A stretch of DNA of 40,103 nucleotides from assembly GCA_905182415.1 (NCBI GenBank), contig CAJJBK010000019.1:1-40103 (forward strand), given 5' to 3'. This stretch comes from an uncultured Woeseiaceae bacterium. Its GTDB lineage: Bacteria; Pseudomonadota; Gammaproteobacteria; Steroidobacterales; Woeseiaceae. The notes below the pieces were generated by a model, which saw only the letters and a program-made list of their open reading frames with translations, searched no databases and was not told the DNA's origin. How positions within the stretch are numbered: the stretch's first letter is position 1; each line of letters opens with the position of its first letter. Positions 31,577 to 38,457 of this stretch are shown in pieces. Position numbers and translations under genes: made by a program.

Positions 31577-31960
31577 ATGGAATTATCAACTATATCGAAA
31601 CGACCTTATTTGATTAAAGCCATGATTGAATGGATTAATGATAATAATTTTACCCCACATATCTTGGTGGATACCTTAGTTAAGGACGTGATGGTTCCTG
31701 AGGATTTCATTCAGGATGATAAAATCATCCTGAATATTAGCCATTCTGCTTCGAGTAATTTGAACATTAACCTGCAATCCATTTCATTTGATGGAAGATT
31801 TAACGGTAATTCAACAAGAATTTTTGTTCCATCCTTAGCGATTTTAAGCGTCTATGCTAAAGAAACTGGTGAAGGAATGGTATTCAATAGTGGCAGTGAT
31901 CAAGAAGTTAAAAAAGATAAAATTACAAAAAAACCAACTCACTTAAAACTAGTAGAATAA
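31577..31960 (+). CDS. sspB: ClpXP protease specificity-enhancing factor SspB
   Basis: An adaptor that delivers ssrA-tagged proteins to ClpXP. The 127-aa protein has the folded substrate-binding domain (about 8-108, with RPYLIKAMIEWINDN and ARFNG-type GRFNGNSTRIFVP) and a flexible acidic/basic tail that ends KPTHLKLVE, corresponding to the ClpX-binding tail motif. It lies 34 bp after sspA. Its stop is 1 bp from the stop of the convergent lpoA. Confidence 0.94.
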   Translation: MELSTISKRPYLIKAMIEWINDNNFTPHILVDTLVKDVMVPEDFIQDDKIILNISHSASSNLNINLQSISFDGRFNGNSTRIFVPSLAILSVYAKETGEGMVFNSGSDQEVKKDKITKKPTHLKLVE

Positions 31961-31961
31961 T

Positions 31962-33218
31962 TTATTGCTCGCGTTGCTCTTGTTCTTGAACTTTTGGGTG
32001 GCCATTTATTAATTGTGCCCAGGCTAATCTTCTTCTGATCCTCCCATTCTCTTCCATATATAATTGGCCTGTAGCCCCGTTAAGCTCCTGCATAGAATTA
32101 TTTTTTAGAGAATTTAAAGCAGCAACTAAAAAATAAGCATCATAGCCCATAGCATTTTGTCGACTTTGGATAGCGTCACCAGGCCAATACTTGCGAAGTA
32201 TTAAGGGGAGGTTCTTAAGCCATATTTGTTGATCTATGACCCAAGGTGCATCTGTAAAAATAACATCATTAAGGTCATTCAAATTAGAGTTGTACGAATA
32301 TATTGTTGAAGTTGAGTATATTGGTAAAATCTCATCTCCAGAAAGATGATAATTTAGTTGTGATTTAAGTAGTTTAGCGCTTGCTGTATCGGCCGCAACC
32401 AAAAATATAAAGTCCACATCCTGTCTTCGTCTTGGGCTAAAGGAGAAATTTTTATTTAAATTGGCAGATAGACGATTATACCTTTTTTCGCTTAATGATA
32501 TGCCAAGCAGATCTTTTAATTCAAATGTAAAATCCTTCTCGTTCTGACTATAGAATTGACTGTCTAAAATTACTCCACCCATCGATTCCAGCGTGGAGGT
32601 ATAAATCTCATTAAGTTGACGTCCCCATTCGTTATCCGGTGCAATAATTACACCATATTTATTTTGATCAATGATTACCTTATTAGAGGTGGAGATCGCC
32701 TCATCAATCGAAGAAAGAGAAAATTGATACATACCAACTAATGACTGATTATCTTCCAAAGAATTTAAAGTTAGTATTGGGGTTCTAAAGGCAATTTTTT
32801 TTGCTAGATCATTAACTGAATCTTGCAATAAAGGTCCAACTACAAAATCAGCACCATCTTCAATTGCTTGATTGTAGGCACTCTCACTATTTTGAAATTT
32901 TTGAGTGTCATAAATTCTGATTTTATTTATTCTGGGCTCGTTGTTGCTCAGAGAATAGTGAGCGCTGAGGAATCCATTTTGGATAGATTTTCCCTCTCTT
33001 TTATAATCACCACTTAAGGGCAGTAACAAGGCTACCTGTTCTGGAAAGTTTTCTAAATAATAATTCGGTGCTAATAGTTTCTGATCTCTCATGATTGGTT
33101 TTGACATAGATGAGATCGCTGTATTTTTCTGATTTTGAATGCTTGTTGGAGTGCAGCCAGATAAAAATATACCGATTAATCCAGTCAATAGTCCGATGCT
33201 TAAGAGTTTATTTTTCAA
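31962..33218 (-). CDS. lpoA: LppC/LpoA-family lipoprotein lacking the N-terminal TPR domain
   Basis: An outer-membrane lipoprotein that in E. coli activates the peptidoglycan synthase PBP1a. The N-terminus MKNKLLSIGLL...IFLSGCTP is a lipoprotein signal with lipobox LSGC (Cys about residue 22). The rest is the periplasmic-binding-protein-like LppC domain, with QVALLLPLSGDYKREGKSI near residue 61 and ADFVVGPLLQDSVNDLAK. At 418 aa it is much shorter than E. coli LpoA (about 680 aa) because the TPR half is absent. It is divergent from rsmI, the normal neighbour. Confidence 0.88.
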   Translation of the reverse strand: MKNKLLSIGLLTGLIGIFLSGCTPTSIQNQKNTAISSMSKPIMRDQKLLAPNYYLENFPEQVALLLPLSGDYKREGKSIQNGFLSAHYSLSNNEPRINKIRIYDTQKFQNSESAYNQAIEDGADFVVGPLLQDSVNDLAKKIAFRTPILTLNSLEDNQSLVGMYQFSLSSIDEAISTSNKVIIDQNKYGVIIAPDNEWGRQLNEIYTSTLESMGGVILDSQFYSQNEKDFTFELKDLLGISLSEKRYNRLSANLNKNFSFSPRRRQDVDFIFLVAADTASAKLLKSQLNYHLSGDEILPIYSTSTIYSYNSNLNDLNDVIFTDAPWVIDQQIWLKNLPLILRKYWPGDAIQSRQNAMGYDAYFLVAALNSLKNNSMQELNGATGQLYMEENGRIRRRLAWAQLINGHPKVQEQEQREQ

Positions 33219-33317
33219 GGTTATTTTTTTATTAGATTATTTTGCAGTTAATTTAGGATATTCTTATATTAATGGTTAAAATTATCAATGAATGTTAAAT
33301 AAATTGTGGTTAACGAG

Positions 33318-34160
33318 ATGGAAAATGGAAAATTGTTTGTTGTTGCCACTCCTATCGGTAATCTCGATGATACATCAAAACGCAGTTTAAAAACTCTTAA
33401 TGATGTTGATTTAATAGCCGCCGAAGATACTCGTAAGACAAGGCATTTATTATCCCATTTTAATATTAAAGCAAGAATGATTTCTCTTCACGAGCATAAC
33501 GAGGAAGAGGCAGCAAAAAAATTAATAAAAGAAATTAAAAATGGCAACTCAGTTGCTTTGGTCAGTGATGCAGGTACTCCCGCAATAAATGACCCTGGCT
33601 ATAGATTAATATTACAGGCACACAAACAAAATATTACAGTCGTTCCTCTGCCTGGCCCATGTTCGATAATTAGCGCTTTGTCTGTCTCTGGATTACCAAG
33701 TGATCGATTTTGCTTTGAAGGTTATTTACCCGCAAAAAGTGAGTCAAGGAAGTCAAAATTAAAAGAGTTAGAAAAAGATGAAAGGACATTAATTTTTTTA
33801 ATTTCAGTGCATAAAATAAGTCAATCGCTAGAAGATATCTTGTTGATTTTTGGAGGAGATAGGATAGCTTTTATTGCACGCGAGATGACTAAAATATACG
33901 AACAATGTATTAGAACGAATCTTGGCGAACTATTAAAAATGATTGAAGTGGGTGAAATTCCTAAGAAAGGTGAGTTTGTATTGATTGTAGAAGGCTGTAA
34001 AGAAAATAACGACGATTCTCTGGTATTAGCTAGAGATTTAATGGGTGAATTAATAAATAATAATTTAAGCAGTCAAGCGGTCGATATCGTGACGAAGGTG
34101 ACTAAAATAAAACGTAATATAATATATAAGATGATGCTTGAATTAAAAAAAGAGCAATAA
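33318..34160 (+). CDS. rsmI: 16S rRNA (cytidine(1402)-2'-O)-methyltransferase
   Basis: Methylates the ribose of C1402 in 16S rRNA; RsmH, encoded further on, methylates the base of the same nucleotide. The 280-aa protein has the tetrapyrrole-methylase fold with ATPIGNLDD near residue 9, AAEDTRKTRHLL, the SDAGTPAINDPG loop, and LPGPCSIISALSVSGLP. I prefer the ATG at 33318; a GTG at 33306 would add four residues. Neither has a strong ribosome binding site. The stop is 2 bp from that of the convergent symporter gene. Confidence 0.94.
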   Translation: MENGKLFVVATPIGNLDDTSKRSLKTLNDVDLIAAEDTRKTRHLLSHFNIKARMISLHEHNEEEAAKKLIKEIKNGNSVALVSDAGTPAINDPGYRLILQAHKQNITVVPLPGPCSIISALSVSGLPSDRFCFEGYLPAKSESRKSKLKELEKDERTLIFLISVHKISQSLEDILLIFGGDRIAFIAREMTKIYEQCIRTNLGELLKMIEVGEIPKKGEFVLIVEGCKENNDDSLVLARDLMGELINNNLSSQAVDIVTKVTKIKRNIIYKMMLELKKEQ

Positions 34161-34162
34161 GA

Positions 34163-35647
34163 TTATTGGGGTAGTGTTTTAGCCGATCTATTTTTTAGAT
34201 GATATAAATAAATAATGAGACAAGCCAGTAAGAATGGTACTAATCTTTCAAAAGGGTCTCCTGGAAGATTTCCTAAAATCGAAAGCCAGTATGAAATATT
34301 GTTAGTTGTGGTATCAGGAGCAATATTTCCATAACTATAAAATAAGACTGTTGAGCTGAACCCTATAATTATACTCCATAATCTTGCTTCTGATGAAGGT
34401 TCATGGTTAATTACTCTCGCTATTACTATAGCGCCAAACGCTGCACCTAGAGCACTCCAAGCAAATAATACACGATCAAAAATACTGTCTGGAATTATCC
34501 AGGCCAGTATTACCGCTGCAAAAACAATAATACTCATAACTATGCGTGATACCAGTAAACCACCAACACTAAAGTATTTTGATAAACCTAAATCATGGGA
34601 TATAGCTGAAGATGCTGCAAGTAAGAGAGAATCAACTGTTGACATTACCGCTGAAAGAATCGAAGCAATAACGATACCAGCTAATACAGGAGGGAGAAGT
34701 TGCTCTGCCATCAGATAAAAAATTTGCTCTCCTGTGTGCATTTCTGTAATTAGAGTTCTTCCTGCAAGCCCTAATGCCGCCATTGCACAAAAAATTATGA
34801 TTGACCAGATAACAGCAATTGCCGCACCAAGTTTTAATTCATGATCGCCCTTAACTGCCATTAATCGAGATAAAAGATGGGGCTGTCCAAATGTACCACT
34901 ACCAATACCGATCATACCCGCCAGAAAACCAAATAAGATAAAACCCGAGTGACCACCCATCCAATCACTATGATTATTATCTATAGTCGAAAGGTTAGTA
35001 ATTATCTCACTGAAACCTCCAGCTTCATTAACGGTTATGAATGACACGATAAGAGCAGCAGCCATCATTATAAAAGCTTGAAGGGTATCAGTAATACTGG
35101 CAGCCCAAAATCCACCTAGAATACAGTACAATAATATTATGCATGCGCTAACGATTAAGCTTGTACCCGCGGTCATTTGGAAGTTACTAATGAATGCAGA
35201 GGCAGCTGCATCAAATTGAGCAGCAATATAAAAAATAAAACAAAATGCAATTAATAAAGCAGATAAACTGGCTATTTTACGCCTATCTTTGCCCTTAATA
35301 TTGCCGCAAATGAAATCCGTAGGAGTGATCCATTTTTTTAGACTCGACTCAGTCCTCACTCTTGGTCCTAATAACAACCACATTATTATATAACCAGCCC
35401 ATATACCTGGCATCATCCATAATGCTGAATAACCATAAACAAAAACAAAACCACTAAATCCAAGCAATACCCAGGCAGATGAAGTGCTAGCCGCGTAGGA
35501 TAAACCAGCAACCCAAGGGCCTAATTGCCTTCCAGCTAACAAAAAATCAGTATTATTTTTTATTTTTTTCGAAGCGATAAAACCAATAAGAATAAGTAGG
35601 ACTTGATAGAAAATCAGTGTAATTACGATAACTTGGGATTGATGCAT
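34163..35647 (-). CDS. putP: Sodium/proline symporter, PutP-type SSS family
   Basis: An inner-membrane sodium-coupled solute importer, 494 aa, with about thirteen membrane helices. Features match PutP: FLLAGRQLGPWVAGLSYAASTSSAWVLLG near residue 35, the W-rich ALWMMPGIWAGYIIMWLLLGPRVR segment, GMIGIGSGTFGQPHLLSRLMAVK, and SAVMSTVDSLLLAASSA, which carries the serine/threonine Na2 site. Proline is the likely substrate but other solutes are possible. It lies where rsmI is normally next to rnpB, at the edge of an apparent insert. Confidence 0.85.
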   Translation of the reverse strand: MHQSQVIVITLIFYQVLLILIGFIASKKIKNNTDFLLAGRQLGPWVAGLSYAASTSSAWVLLGFSGFVFVYGYSALWMMPGIWAGYIIMWLLLGPRVRTESSLKKWITPTDFICGNIKGKDRRKIASLSALLIAFCFIFYIAAQFDAAASAFISNFQMTAGTSLIVSACIILLYCILGGFWAASITDTLQAFIMMAAALIVSFITVNEAGGFSEIITNLSTIDNNHSDWMGGHSGFILFGFLAGMIGIGSGTFGQPHLLSRLMAVKGDHELKLGAAIAVIWSIIIFCAMAALGLAGRTLITEMHTGEQIFYLMAEQLLPPVLAGIVIASILSAVMSTVDSLLLAASSAISHDLGLSKYFSVGGLLVSRIVMSIIVFAAVILAWIIPDSIFDRVLFAWSALGAAFGAIVIARVINHEPSSEARLWSIIIGFSSTVLFYSYGNIAPDTTTNNISYWLSILGNLPGDPFERLVPFLLACLIIYLYHLKNRSAKTLPQ

Positions 35648-35940
35648 ATTGATTTCTTTCAGTTATATTTCAATATGACTTTAAGGCTAATAGCTAACAT
35701 CGTCAATATATGATTATTTGATCTTAAAGTACGATTTTTCTTATTGATGGTATATGGCATAAAAATTTAAATAAAAATAAATAAAGAATATTGAAAAATA
35801 TATTATTATGAGTTTGTTATGTATTGATTGTATTAAGTTATATTGATATGTTGTTAAAGCATAATATATTTAAATACTATCTCGATAATTTTTGAAGCTT
35901 TTATTGTCCGATTTGAAGATTTAGAATCAGTATAAGGTTT
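35648..35940. other. AT-rich spacer upstream of putP
   Basis: Very AT-rich sequence without an open frame of note. It must hold the putP promoter (minus strand) and probably that of the metal permease leader (plus strand), but I see no convincing -35/-10 pair on either strand. No repeat or RNA gene was recognised here. Confidence 0.5.
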
Positions 35941-35950
35941 CTCAACCTTT

Positions 35951-36069
35951 GAAGGCATGGAGTTGACTGGTCGAGCTAAATCCAAGTATTTAAATGGAAT
36001 TTAATATATGAAAATGGCAATACTGTTGGCCTAGCTCGTGGCCAATACCTTCATAGACCGACTAAGTCA
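35951..36069 (+). promoter_or_regulatory. Structured leader, possible RNA switch, before the metal permease gene
   Basis: Several complementary segments cluster within 120 bp of the permease start. A hairpin TGTTGGCC/GGCCAATA (36024-36031 with 36040-36047, one G-U) has loop TAGCTCGT. That loop is complementary over 7 bases to CGAGCTA at 35972-35978, giving a possible pseudoknot or kissing contact. GAAGG (35951-35955) can pair with CCTTC (36048-36052). TGACT-GGTC (35964-35972) can pair with GACC (36056-36059) plus AGTCA (36065-36069). The last two pairings cross and may be alternatives. It matches no riboswitch class I can recall, including cobalamin and NiCo. Ligand and function are unknown. 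Confidence 0.45.
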
Positions 36070-36087
36070 GTAGCTTGAGATAAATTT

Positions 36088-36801
36088 ATGCTTGAAAGTG
36101 AAATTTATATTTTATTAACAACTGCAGCAGCAGTAGCTTTCATCCATACCTTGATTGGACCAGATCATTATCTGGTGTTCGTGGCTTTGAGTAAGGCAAG
36201 AAATTGGACTATAGGTAAAACCTTAAGAATCACCTCTATATGTGGTATTGGTCATATACTAAGTTCAATTTTGATTGGATCAGTTGGTATTTTTTTTGGT
36301 GCGGAACTGATGAAGTTGGTTCATATTGAGGAGATTCGGGGTACCTTATCTGGTTGGTTGTTGTTAGTTTTTGGGGGTATTTATTTTATTTGGGGTTTGA
36401 AAAAAATGGGTCGATCTCATTCTCACACTCATTCCCATCATCATGGTGAGATTTATCATTCCCATGAGCATTCACATAATAAAGAGCATATGCATCCTCA
36501 TTTAGACAAGGGCAGCAATTATCTTACGCCTTGGGCACTTTTTATAATCTTTGTCTTGGGACCTTGTGAGGCTTTAATTCCGTTATTTATGTATCCAGCA
36601 GCTCAAAATAATACCATGACAGTAATTATGGTTGCTGCAGTATTTGGCTTAGTTACCTTGGTTACGATGTTACTAGCAGTTTTTTTGAGTATGCATGGCT
36701 TAAAGCATGTAAAAATTCGTTATATGGAAAAATACTCTCATGCTATTGCGGGGGCTTCCATTATGTTTTGTGCAGGCGCTATTAACTTTATGAATTTATG
36801 A
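36088..36801 (+). CDS. Nickel/cobalt-type permease (NiCoT/UreH-like) with histidine-rich loop
   Basis: A 237-aa inner-membrane protein with about six membrane helices. HTLIGPDHY near residue 20 resembles the HxxxGPDH signature of UreH- and NiCoT-type transporters, which carry nickel or cobalt. A cytoplasmic or periplasmic loop at about 110-140 is packed with histidines (HSHTHSHHHGEIYHSHEHSH), typical of metal-handling proteins. GPCEALIPLFMYPAA is a second conserved segment. Metal identity and direction of transport are inferred only. It follows a leader with several complementary segments and is followed by a decayed isochorismatase-family gene. Confidence 0.8.
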   Translation: MLESEIYILLTTAAAVAFIHTLIGPDHYLVFVALSKARNWTIGKTLRITSICGIGHILSSILIGSVGIFFGAELMKLVHIEEIRGTLSGWLLLVFGGIYFIWGLKKMGRSHSHTHSHHHGEIYHSHEHSHNKEHMHPHLDKGSNYLTPWALFIIFVLGPCEALIPLFMYPAAQNNTMTVIMVAAVFGLVTLVTMLLAVFLSMHGLKHVKIRYMEKYSHAIAGASIMFCAGAINFMNL

Positions 36802-36837
36802 GTTTAGATTATATTTATATTGAGTAATTTTATTAAA

Positions 36838-37171
36838 GGTGACCCAATGTCTGAATGACCAGAATCTCTAGATATCAGATCTGATGAGGTTGTTATTTCA
36901 AAGCAATTTCCTAGTGCTTTTTTAATACATCATTATTTTCTGCTTTAACTTTACTCAATATTGATACATTAATTATTAGTGGTCTCACGACAAGCGGCCG
37001 CGAAAGACTACTTGCGTCGATGCAATTTCTCATGGCTTTAAACCCATTGTTATTGCAGATACTTGTGGAGATCGGCATCAAGTCCCTTATGAGGTAAGTC
37101 TTTTTGATATAAATGCGAAATATGGTGACGTTATTTCAGAAAAAGAAGTGCTTGAATATTTATCGATATGA
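36838..37171 (+). pseudogene. Decayed isochorismatase/N-carbamoylsarcosine amidase-family gene
   Basis: Three frames must be joined to read one protein fragment of about 110 residues: GDPMSE, a stop at 36856-36858, then DEVVISKQFPSAF, a one-base loss in the T-run at 36918-36923, NTSLFSALTLLNIDTLIISGLTTSG, a second one-base loss near 37005, then TTCVDAISHGFKPIVIADTCGDRHQ and on to a tga at 37169-37171. This is the C-terminal half of a cysteine hydrolase. The codon after TTSG is CGC (Arg) where the family has the catalytic cysteine. The N-terminal half is absent. The reading frame and active site are both broken, so the gene is dead. Confidence 0.8.
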
Positions 37172-37239
37172 TATTTAGTAGAAATTTATTACCTCAAAAC
37201 TTATATATTTTTTAGTAATTTGGGTTTACTCTTGTTGCT

Positions 37240-37610
37240 GTAAGAGTTGGCCTGGTAATCGCTATTTCTCATTAATTGAGTAAGTAGAGGAAAGTCCGGG
37301 CTCCTTCGGACAAGGTGCCAGGTAACACCTGGGGGGCGCAAGCCCATGGATAGTGCCACAGAAAATACACCGCCTAAGTACTTTTGTACCGGTAAGGTTG
37401 AAATGGTGCGGTAAGAGCGCACCGCATAAATGGCAACATTTATGGCAGGGAAAACCCCGCCTGGAGCAAGACCAAATAGAGAAGTATTTGACTAACGTCA
37501 TACCGTCGGTTCCGAACGGGCTTCTGGGTAGGTTGCTAGAGGTAGTTGGTGACAACTATTCGAGATGAATGATTATCCTAGACAGAACCCGGCTTATGGC
37601 CAACTCTTAC
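37240..37610 (+). ncRNA. rnpB: RNase P RNA (bacterial class A)
   Basis: The catalytic RNA that removes 5' leaders from tRNA precursors. Conserved blocks appear in order: GAGGAAAGTCCGGGCTC, GGGGGGCGCAAGCCC, ATAGTGCCACAGAAAATACACCGCC, GTAAGAGCGCACCG, GGCAGGGAAAACCCCGCC, and near the end GACAGAACCCGGCTTAT. The ends form P1: GTAAGAGTTGGCC (37240-37252) with GGCCAACTCTTAC (37598-37610), 13 perfect base pairs. A run of six T follows immediately. The size of 371 bases is close to E. coli (377). It lies upstream of mraZ, as in Pseudomonas. Confidence 0.97.
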
Positions 37611-37616
37611 TTTTTT
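37598..37616 (+). terminator. Possible intrinsic terminator formed by rnpB P1 and a T-run
   Basis: The 3' strand of P1 (GGCCAACTCTTAC) is directly followed by TTTTTT at 37611-37616. The partner strand lies 346 bases upstream, so a fast-folding terminator hairpin is uncertain, and the mature 3' end could instead be trimmed. No other hairpin with a T-run lies closer to the RNA end. Confidence 0.35.
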
Positions 37617-37899
37617 ATTCACTCCCTTTTAATTTTTGAAATCTATTGCTCATAGAATCAGTTACTTAAGTTGATTCATTCAACCATTGTAGTTGAATTA
37701 GCGCAGATTTGATTTTAATTTAGCTTAACTGATTTTTAGGCTTAATTAATTTATAGAATAATAATAAATTAGATATTATGGTTTAGCTATGACCTTTAAG
37801 TGATTGATTTATGGTTTCAAAAAAAATAATTAATCATGATTTATTCTATAAAAACCCATCTAAGTTACTGTACTTAATAGAATTATTCTATTTATTAAG
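37617..37899. other. Spacer between rnpB and mraZ with nested inverted repeats
   Basis: No gene is visible. Three inverted-repeat units follow one another: AATCAGTTA (37656-37664) with TAACTGATT (37726-37734), enclosing ATTCAAC/GTTGAAT (37678-37684, 37692-37698); TTTATAGAATAA (37750-37761) with TTATTCTATAAA (37841-37852); and the palindrome AATAGAAT-T-ATTCTATT (37876-37892) just before the mraZ promoter. The last two share an ATAGAAT core. They could be transcription terminators, a small RNA or operator sites; nothing in the sequence decides between these. Confidence 0.6.
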
Positions 37900-37928
37900 T
37901 TGACGCTCGTATACCTCGAGAATATAGT
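37900..37928 (+). promoter_or_regulatory. Sigma70-type promoter of mraZ
   Basis: TTGACG (37900-37905), a 17-bp spacer and TATAGT (37923-37928) give near-consensus -35 and -10 boxes at ideal spacing. Transcription should start near 37935, leaving a leader of about 65 bases before mraZ. It probably drives mraZ, rsmH and ftsZ. Confidence 0.75.
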
Positions 37929-37937
37929 GTTTATTAG

Positions 37938-37962
37938 TGGAAAAATGTGGGAGATTATGGTT
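37938..37962 (+). promoter_or_regulatory. MraZ operator: three TGG repeats at 10-bp phase
   Basis: TGGAA (37938), TGGGA (37948) and TGGTT (37958) repeat at exactly 10-bp intervals, matching the known MraZ box of TGGGN repeats separated by 5 bases. They begin about where transcription should start, so bound MraZ would block initiation or escape. This supports autoregulation by inference. Confidence 0.75.
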
Positions 37963-37996
37963 TTAATTATCACTAAAGCCAGTAATTCATAAAAAG

Positions 37997-38449
37997 ATGA
38001 TGTTTCGTGGAGCAACAAAAGTAACGATTGATGCGAAGGGGCGCCTAGCCATTCCTACTCGCTACCGTGATCGTTTGGAATCTCGCAGTAATGGTCAACT
38101 GGTTGTAACCGTTGATAGGGATTATTGCTTACTTTTGTATCCTTTTCCTGATTGGGAGGAAATTGAACGAAAATTAATTCGCTTACCAAGTCTGGACAAA
38201 CAAGCCAGACGTCTTCAAAGGTTGATGGTGGGTTATGCAACAGAATTAGAATTAGATGGTAACGGTCGGATACTTCTTTCTAGAGAGTTAAGAGAGTTTG
38301 CCGAAATAGATCGTCAGGCCATATTAATTGGTCAGGGAAATAAATTTGAATTATGGAACGATGACATATGGAATAAAAAACGAGACTCATGGTTGAGTGA
38401 AGAAGATGAGGGAAATTTATCTGCTGAACTTGAAGCATTGTCTCTTTAA
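37997..38449 (+). CDS. mraZ: Transcriptional regulator MraZ
   Basis: A DNA-binding repressor of the division and cell wall cluster. The 150-aa protein contains two AbrB/SpoVT-type domains; the first begins FRGATKVTIDAKGRLAIPTRYRDRL and the second has ATELELDGNGRILLSRELREFA. It probably forms a ring-shaped oligomer that binds the TGG repeats upstream. Two adjacent ATG codons (37997 and 38000) could start it; the second gives the family-typical MFRG. It precedes rsmH by 8 bp. Confidence 0.95.
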   Translation: MMFRGATKVTIDAKGRLAIPTRYRDRLESRSNGQLVVTVDRDYCLLLYPFPDWEEIERKLIRLPSLDKQARRLQRLMVGYATELELDGNGRILLSRELREFAEIDRQAILIGQGNKFELWNDDIWNKKRDSWLSEEDEGNLSAELEALSL

Positions 38450-38457
38450 TTAATTCG

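Noticed and set aside
36982-37001. GGTCTC followed by GCGGCCGC (BsaI- and NotI-like sites), looking like a cloning junction
   Set aside because: The bases lie inside recognisable homology to the isochorismatase family on both sides (LIISGLTTSG before, TTCVDAISHG after), so they are decayed gene sequence rather than vector.
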